From Pseudothermotoga_B sp051235805 (GTDB lineage Bacteria; Thermotogota; Thermotogae; Thermotogales; DSM-5069): a DNA stretch of 64,000 bases. Every line of letters begins with the position of its first letter. The stretch's first letter is position 1. The notes below the pieces were generated by a model. It saw nothing but the letters and a program-made list of their open reading frames with translations. It was not told the origin of the DNA and searched no databases. The DNA is taken from NCBI RefSeq assembly GCF_051235805.1, contig NZ_JBPNXV010000001.1, positions 744,001 through 808,000 of the forward strand, in the 5' to 3' direction. The translations under genes were made by a program, and so were the position numbers. Shown piece by piece: positions 61,011 through 64,000 of the stretch.

Positions 61011-62186
61011 TGCACTGTTTAAGTCCCTATCAATCTCGCTTTCACACTTAGGACAGTTGAAAGTCCTGTCATACAGAGTCAAGTCTTCGTTCTTGTGTCC
61101 ACAAACAGAACAGGTTTTACTTGTCGGCTGGTACTTATCCAAAAGCACAGTAGAGATTCGAAGACTGTAGCTCAGTCTTCTCTTAATTATCCCTACTGCA
61201 CTATAGTGAACCGATTTTGAAAATTGTCCCTTTTGCCAACCCTTCACACTGTCGTCCTGAAGGTATACAGCCTTATATCTGTATATCAACGAGCATATCT
61301 TGTTAATCACATCTGTCTTGATGTTCGTTAACCTTTCATGTTCTCTTTGAATTTGATGCTTAACCTCATTCCATCGCTTTGAGCCTTTTTGTTTTTTTGC
61401 AAGAGTTCTTTGCAATCTCTTAAGTCTTTTGCTTTCTTCTATCCGCCATTCAAGCTTTAGCCCATTTGACAATACCACTCCGTTTGGTTTGAGATCTATT
61501 CCTATTGGAGTATCGAAGCTGTTCCATTCTCGTGGTTTTACTGCTCCGTTCTTGTCAATTCTCTCTTGCCAAACTTCAACATACCTATCTTTGTCTACAT
61601 AGCAGGTCACGAATAGGTACACACCAGATGGTTTCTTGATGAGTTCTGCCTTTGCTATTTCACAGTCTTTTGGAATCTGATGTCCACCTAAGACTCGAAA
61701 TGGTTTCTTAAAGCCTTGTATTTTGACTTTCGTCTTTTGGCTGTTGAGAAACTTGAATGTACAACCGTACTGTTTGAGCTGGATAGAGTTAATGTATCGC
61801 TTAAACTTTAGCTCACCAACTCTATTGCCGTTAGACTTGCTTTTGTGTAGTGCATACAGGCTTTGGTTAATTCGTTCGAGTATTGCTTGTCTCATCTGTG
61901 AAGAGAGGTTTGTGACTTGCCTTTTCTGAAATTCATCTCCAACTTTTATCTCAACTTCTTTGAGCTTGTATGTTTCATACTTGAGCCTGTTCTTAACATC
62001 AGCCACAACGTAGTTGTACAGCCATTTGGCTTCGTTGAATAGGTTGAACAGCCTTTGTTTTGTTATTTCAGAAAGGTTGTTCAAACAAATTTTAAGTTCG
62101 TACACTATGGGTAGTTGATTTTCTCTTCTCTGTTTAGTTTCAATCCGAGCCCTTTTAATCTTTTCTGCTTTTGCCGTGTTTACCAC
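60894..62186 (-). CDS. tnpB: RNA-guided endonuclease TnpB
   Basis: A 430-residue TnpB. The N-terminal helix-turn-helix/wedge part (LRLFNLFNEAKWLYNYVVAD-like) is followed by RuvC-I FDTPIGIDLKPNGV (catalytic Asp, about 228), RuvC-II AVYLQDDSVKGW, the zinc finger CSVCGHKNED...CPKC, and RuvC-III EIDRDLNSAMNML. In RuvC-II most TnpB proteins have an ED pair; here the aligned residues are Q-D-D, so whether the nuclease is active is uncertain. It would use the omega RNA from its 3' end to cut the empty donor site. Good starts are hard to tell; GTG/ATG near 62186 is used. Confidence 0.92.
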   Translation of the reverse strand: MVNTAKAEKIKRARIETKQRRENQLPIVYELKICLNNLSEITKQRLFNLFNEAKWLYNYVVADVKNRLKYETYKLKEVEIKVGDEFQKRQVTNLSSQMRQAILERINQSLYALHKSKSNGNRVGELKFKRYINSIQLKQYGCTFKFLNSQKTKVKIQGFKKPFRVLGGHQIPKDCEIAKAELIKKPSGVYLFVTCYVDKDRYVEVWQERIDKNGAVKPREWNSFDTPIGIDLKPNGVVLSNGLKLEWRIEESKRLKRLQRTLAKKQKGSKRWNEVKHQIQREHERLTNIKTDVINKICSLIYRYKAVYLQDDSVKGWQKGQFSKSVHYSAVGIIKRRLSYSLRISTVLLDKYQPTSKTCSVCGHKNEDLTLYDRTFNCPKCESEIDRDLNSAMNMLKFVGLDRSEVKPAEQETAVRILGSNPYILISFLR

Positions 62187-62867
62187 TCAAATACCACCTA
62201 TTCTACATTAGCAATTACACCACAAGTTTACCACCATTCATCACAATCCCCTGAAAGAGATGTACTTTCTGGTGGGGGTTCTGTAAGGAAATTCCTGAGA
62301 GGCTATTCCATTTGAATCTGTTTTGATTGTAGAAAGTGATTTCCAAGTTCCATCAAGGTATTCAAAGGTCACGTCAACGTCTCGCAACGGACTGCCGTTT
62401 TCACTCAAAACAATTGCCTTGACGTAGTTGACTCTGCCTATGGTCACAGTTTTTGGAAGAACAGTGATTGTGAGCTCGCTCAAAGCTACTGTTGTAAAAG
62501 ACCAAATGGGACCTTCTTTAGTACTGCTGTTCGAATCTTTAGCAACTATTCTTCAAAAGTAAGTCGTGTTCTCAGAAAGATTGCCAATATAAAAACTCGA
62601 TGACATTAAATTGCTTACATAAAAAAGAGGTGGGTTATTCTGTGTGCCAAAGTACAGATCATAGAAGAGAAGATCACCATCTGGATCACTGCAGTTCCAG
62701 CTGAGCAACAAGTTGTACGGTGAGACACCAACCGCACCGTCAGCTGGACTTGGATTGCTCGGTGTAGTTGGTGGGTAGTTAAGAAGAGTGGCGCATGAAG
62801 AGGTTAGAAGGACAAAAAAGCACAATAGTACGAGAAATAAAAAGATGTTTATTCTCAATTGACACTC

Positions 62868-63190
62868 CCAATCCCCTAAAGGGGATGGGATTCTTAGTGG
62901 CTGGAGGCCACCTTCCATGGAGCTGTTTTAACTCCATGGCTACAGAGGTGTGGTCTGTACCTTACACCTCTGACGGGTGCCAATCCCACTACTACTTGGC
63001 CGTAGCCAAGATACCTGTTCTCCATCTCTTTTCCAAGGCGAAGATAGCCTTGCAATATAATTATGCACGAAACTCATCCAAATCGCAAGCCCTTACTACT
63101 CCCCTAAAGAAGAGTAGCTTGCAGGCTTGTTCTCTTTGTCACCGCCTCCAATCTTGATATCTTCAGGCTGGAGGATTTTGTGCAAAGTGT
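62868..63190 (-). ncRNA. orphan omega-RNA-like remnant of a second TnpB element
   Basis: The minus strand opens with a short coding trace KIGGGDKENKPASYSSLGE and stop, like a TnpB C-terminus, and continues as a strongly folded stretch. Stems: CAAGGC/GCCTTG (63034-63052), CTTGGC/GCCAAG (62995-63010), CAGAGGTGT/ACACCTCTG (62943-62972), CCATGGAG/CTCCATGG (62915-62939) and GTGGC/GCCAC (62897-62911). The copy ends with ATCCCCTTTAGGGGAT as in the intact element. The rest of tnpB is gone. It lies just upstream of the lipoprotein start. Confidence 0.55.
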
Positions 63191-63191
63191 G

Positions 63192-64000
63192 TCATCTTGG
63201 TAACTCCAGAATCTTTCCAACGACGTATGGGTTTTTCTTTTGTTCTTCGTAGGGTCTTTCATCTGCGGCTAAAACCGATTTTATGGTTCTTCCATGTCTG
63301 ATTTCGTCTCTTATTCTTTCTATCACATAGCTCAGGAATGTCGTGCCGCCAGTGAGGTTTATGACAACTTCAGTCGCTTCTTTAAGATATTCTTTTGCTT
63401 GGTTCACAATCTGTTCTGTTTCTTCGATACCGGTGAATGGATTCTTCACAATGATCACGCGGTGTTCTCGATTATAACATGCTTTTTCCAAAATATTCGG
63501 AAGAATCCCTTTTCCTTGTTCAGAGGTCACAACAACTAACAAATCTGGTGAAAAATGGTTTAGGACTGTATAAAGAGCTCCTTCTGTGGTTCCAAGAGGA
63601 GTCAGAACGGCTCTTAGTTTAGAGGTTTCTTTTGCTTTCAGTGAGAAATCTTCGAGCTGTGTTTCACTTATTTTCTCGATGGCTTCTCTCAATTTCCCAA
63701 TTCCTGCGAGTTCATCTTTGTTGAAACCAAAATGGGCTATGTGATTTCTCGCTTGTTTGATTGTCTTAGCTTCTTTTCCTAAGATATACGGGTTTGCAGA
63801 CTCTCTTTGTTTTATGTCCAGCACTTTGTCAGGATCTGCTTTGCCTTGGTAGAAGAATAGAATATTTATCAGATACTCTGTGCAAACGCGTAAAGCCATT
63901 CCCAGATCATCGGTCCGTAGGTAGAACTTAACAAGCTCTCTTTCTGCAACCAATTCTTCTTCGTTTAGAAGAATATCTCCAGAATTTGCGTCAAGCTTTT
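63192..64000 (-). CDS. HEPN/CARF-like protein, probable CRISPR accessory RNase (partial)
   Basis: The frame stays open to the right edge, so the N-terminus is outside the window. The visible 269 residues hold first a helical segment with ARNHIAHFGF (an R-x4-H motif of HEPN RNases) and then a Rossmann-like half, AVLTPLGTTEGALYTVLNHF...LLVVVTSEQG, ending in VVINLTGGTTFLSYVIERIR, the nucleotide-binding pattern of CARF domains. CARF-HEPN proteins (Csx1/Csm6 group) are RNases switched on by cyclic oligoadenylate. Here HEPN would precede CARF, opposite to the usual order. It lies 13 kb from the type III-C module. Confidence 0.6.
   Translation of the reverse strand, partial: KLDANSGDILLNEEELVAERELVKFYLRTDDLGMALRVCTEYLINILFFYQGKADPDKVLDIKQRESANPYILGKEAKTIKQARNHIAHFGFNKDELAGIGKLREAIEKISETQLEDFSLKAKETSKLRAVLTPLGTTEGALYTVLNHFSPDLLVVVTSEQGKGILPNILEKACYNREHRVIIVKNPFTGIEETEQIVNQAKEYLKEATEVVINLTGGTTFLSYVIERIRDEIRHGRTIKSVLAADERPYEEQKKNPYVVGKILELPR

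Larger units (their letters stand above)
60863..62270 (-). mobile_element. IS200/IS605-group element carrying only tnpB
   Basis: The unit has tnpB but no tnpA (the IS1341-like condition). The right end is the hairpin ATCCCCTTTAGGGGAT (60865-60880), and the left end lies near 62240-62270. It sits within a lipoprotein gene whose two parts flank it. Movement would need a TnpA encoded elsewhere. Confidence 0.75.
60709..62858 (-). pseudogene. FN3-type lipoprotein gene split by a TnpB element
   Basis: TTG 62858 starts a lipoprotein: hydrophobic segment INIFLFLVLLCFFVLLTSSC with lipobox cysteine, then PPTTPSNPSPADGAVGV and a fibronectin-type domain (NLLLSWNCSDPDGDLLFYDL). A TGA at 62553-62555 replaces the expected Trp of a TTYFW motif. 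The same frame continues as RIVAKDSNSS and WSFTTV, then TVLPKTVTIGRVNYVKAIVL to about 62270, where the insertion begins. Past the insertion the end is visible from about 60855 as TCPGIDATISIFFPTSSNQW and WIEFLVEFIN with stop at 60709-60711. Without the element it would be about 248 residues, surface-anchored. Confidence 0.7.

Noticed and set aside
62795..63157. Plus-strand frame of 120 codons
   Set aside because: It covers the lipoprotein signal peptide and the hairpin-rich TnpB remnant on the other strand and has no ribosome site.
1..64000. CRISPR array
   Set aside because: I looked for 25-40 base repeats with unique spacers near the cas genes and elsewhere and saw none. The TGATGCATCA array has a 10-base repeat and 11-base spacers, too short for CRISPR.

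Overview
The window looks like the chromosome of a thermophilic bacterium of the order Thermotogales, probably close to Pseudothermotoga. The evidence is gene content: tightly packed genes with strong AGGAGG-type ribosome sites and many GTG/TTG starts, a uxaC/kduD/TRAP uronate set, a stand-alone MsmX/UgpC-type ATPase, and charged, lysine/glutamate-rich proteins. The genus is an inference; no rRNA gene is present.

Left third (1-15.1 kb), mostly core genes. A cobalamin riboswitch precedes a BtuF-like binding protein that runs off the left edge. A four-gene minus-strand cluster follows (UbiA-type phosphoribosyl-polyprenyl synthase, SMR-like membrane protein, DUF362 protein, large membrane protein), then an MsmX/UgpC-type ABC ATPase with a Phd-like antitoxin gene. 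On the plus strand a long, tightly coupled run carries ftcD, hutI, rlmH, a CorC-family protein, cdd, era, an amino-acid racemase, uxaC, a 51-residue protein and a decayed plsY-polyprenol-kinase fusion.

15.3-34 kb is accessory. It holds an AT-rich cassette whose B3/4-domain gene is circularly permuted around a radical SAM gene and two broken insertion sequences. Beyond it are a decayed stretch, wecB, an AAA ATPase behind two palindromes, and a complete type I restriction-modification locus (hsdM, hsdS, MNT-like nucleotidyltransferase, hsdR, DUF45 peptidase). The restriction locus lies between direct repeats of the 3' end of the ATPase gene. A large secreted transglutaminase-like protein follows.

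34-39 kb is a uronate operon: IolB-like isomerase, KduD-type dehydrogenase, cupin and a three-gene TRAP transporter. It fits with uxaC at 12 kb.

39-54 kb is a gene graveyard surrounding a six-gene type III-C CRISPR effector module (cmr1-like, cmr6-like, csx11/cas10, cmr4-like, cmr5-like, cmr3-like) behind a strong promoter. No array, cas1, cas2 or cas6 is visible. An AlbA_2-type regulator lies next to it, preceded by five TGATGCATCA palindromes spaced exactly 21 bp apart. The block is bounded by a roughly 155-bp inverted repeat derived from a PAS-domain gene.

54.7-64 kb holds an RNase H-like protein, mscL, a secreted protein, a Fur-controlled znuABC-type metal uptake operon, a TnpB insertion sequence splitting a lipoprotein gene, a structured remnant of a second TnpB element, and a HEPN/CARF-like protein cut by the right edge.
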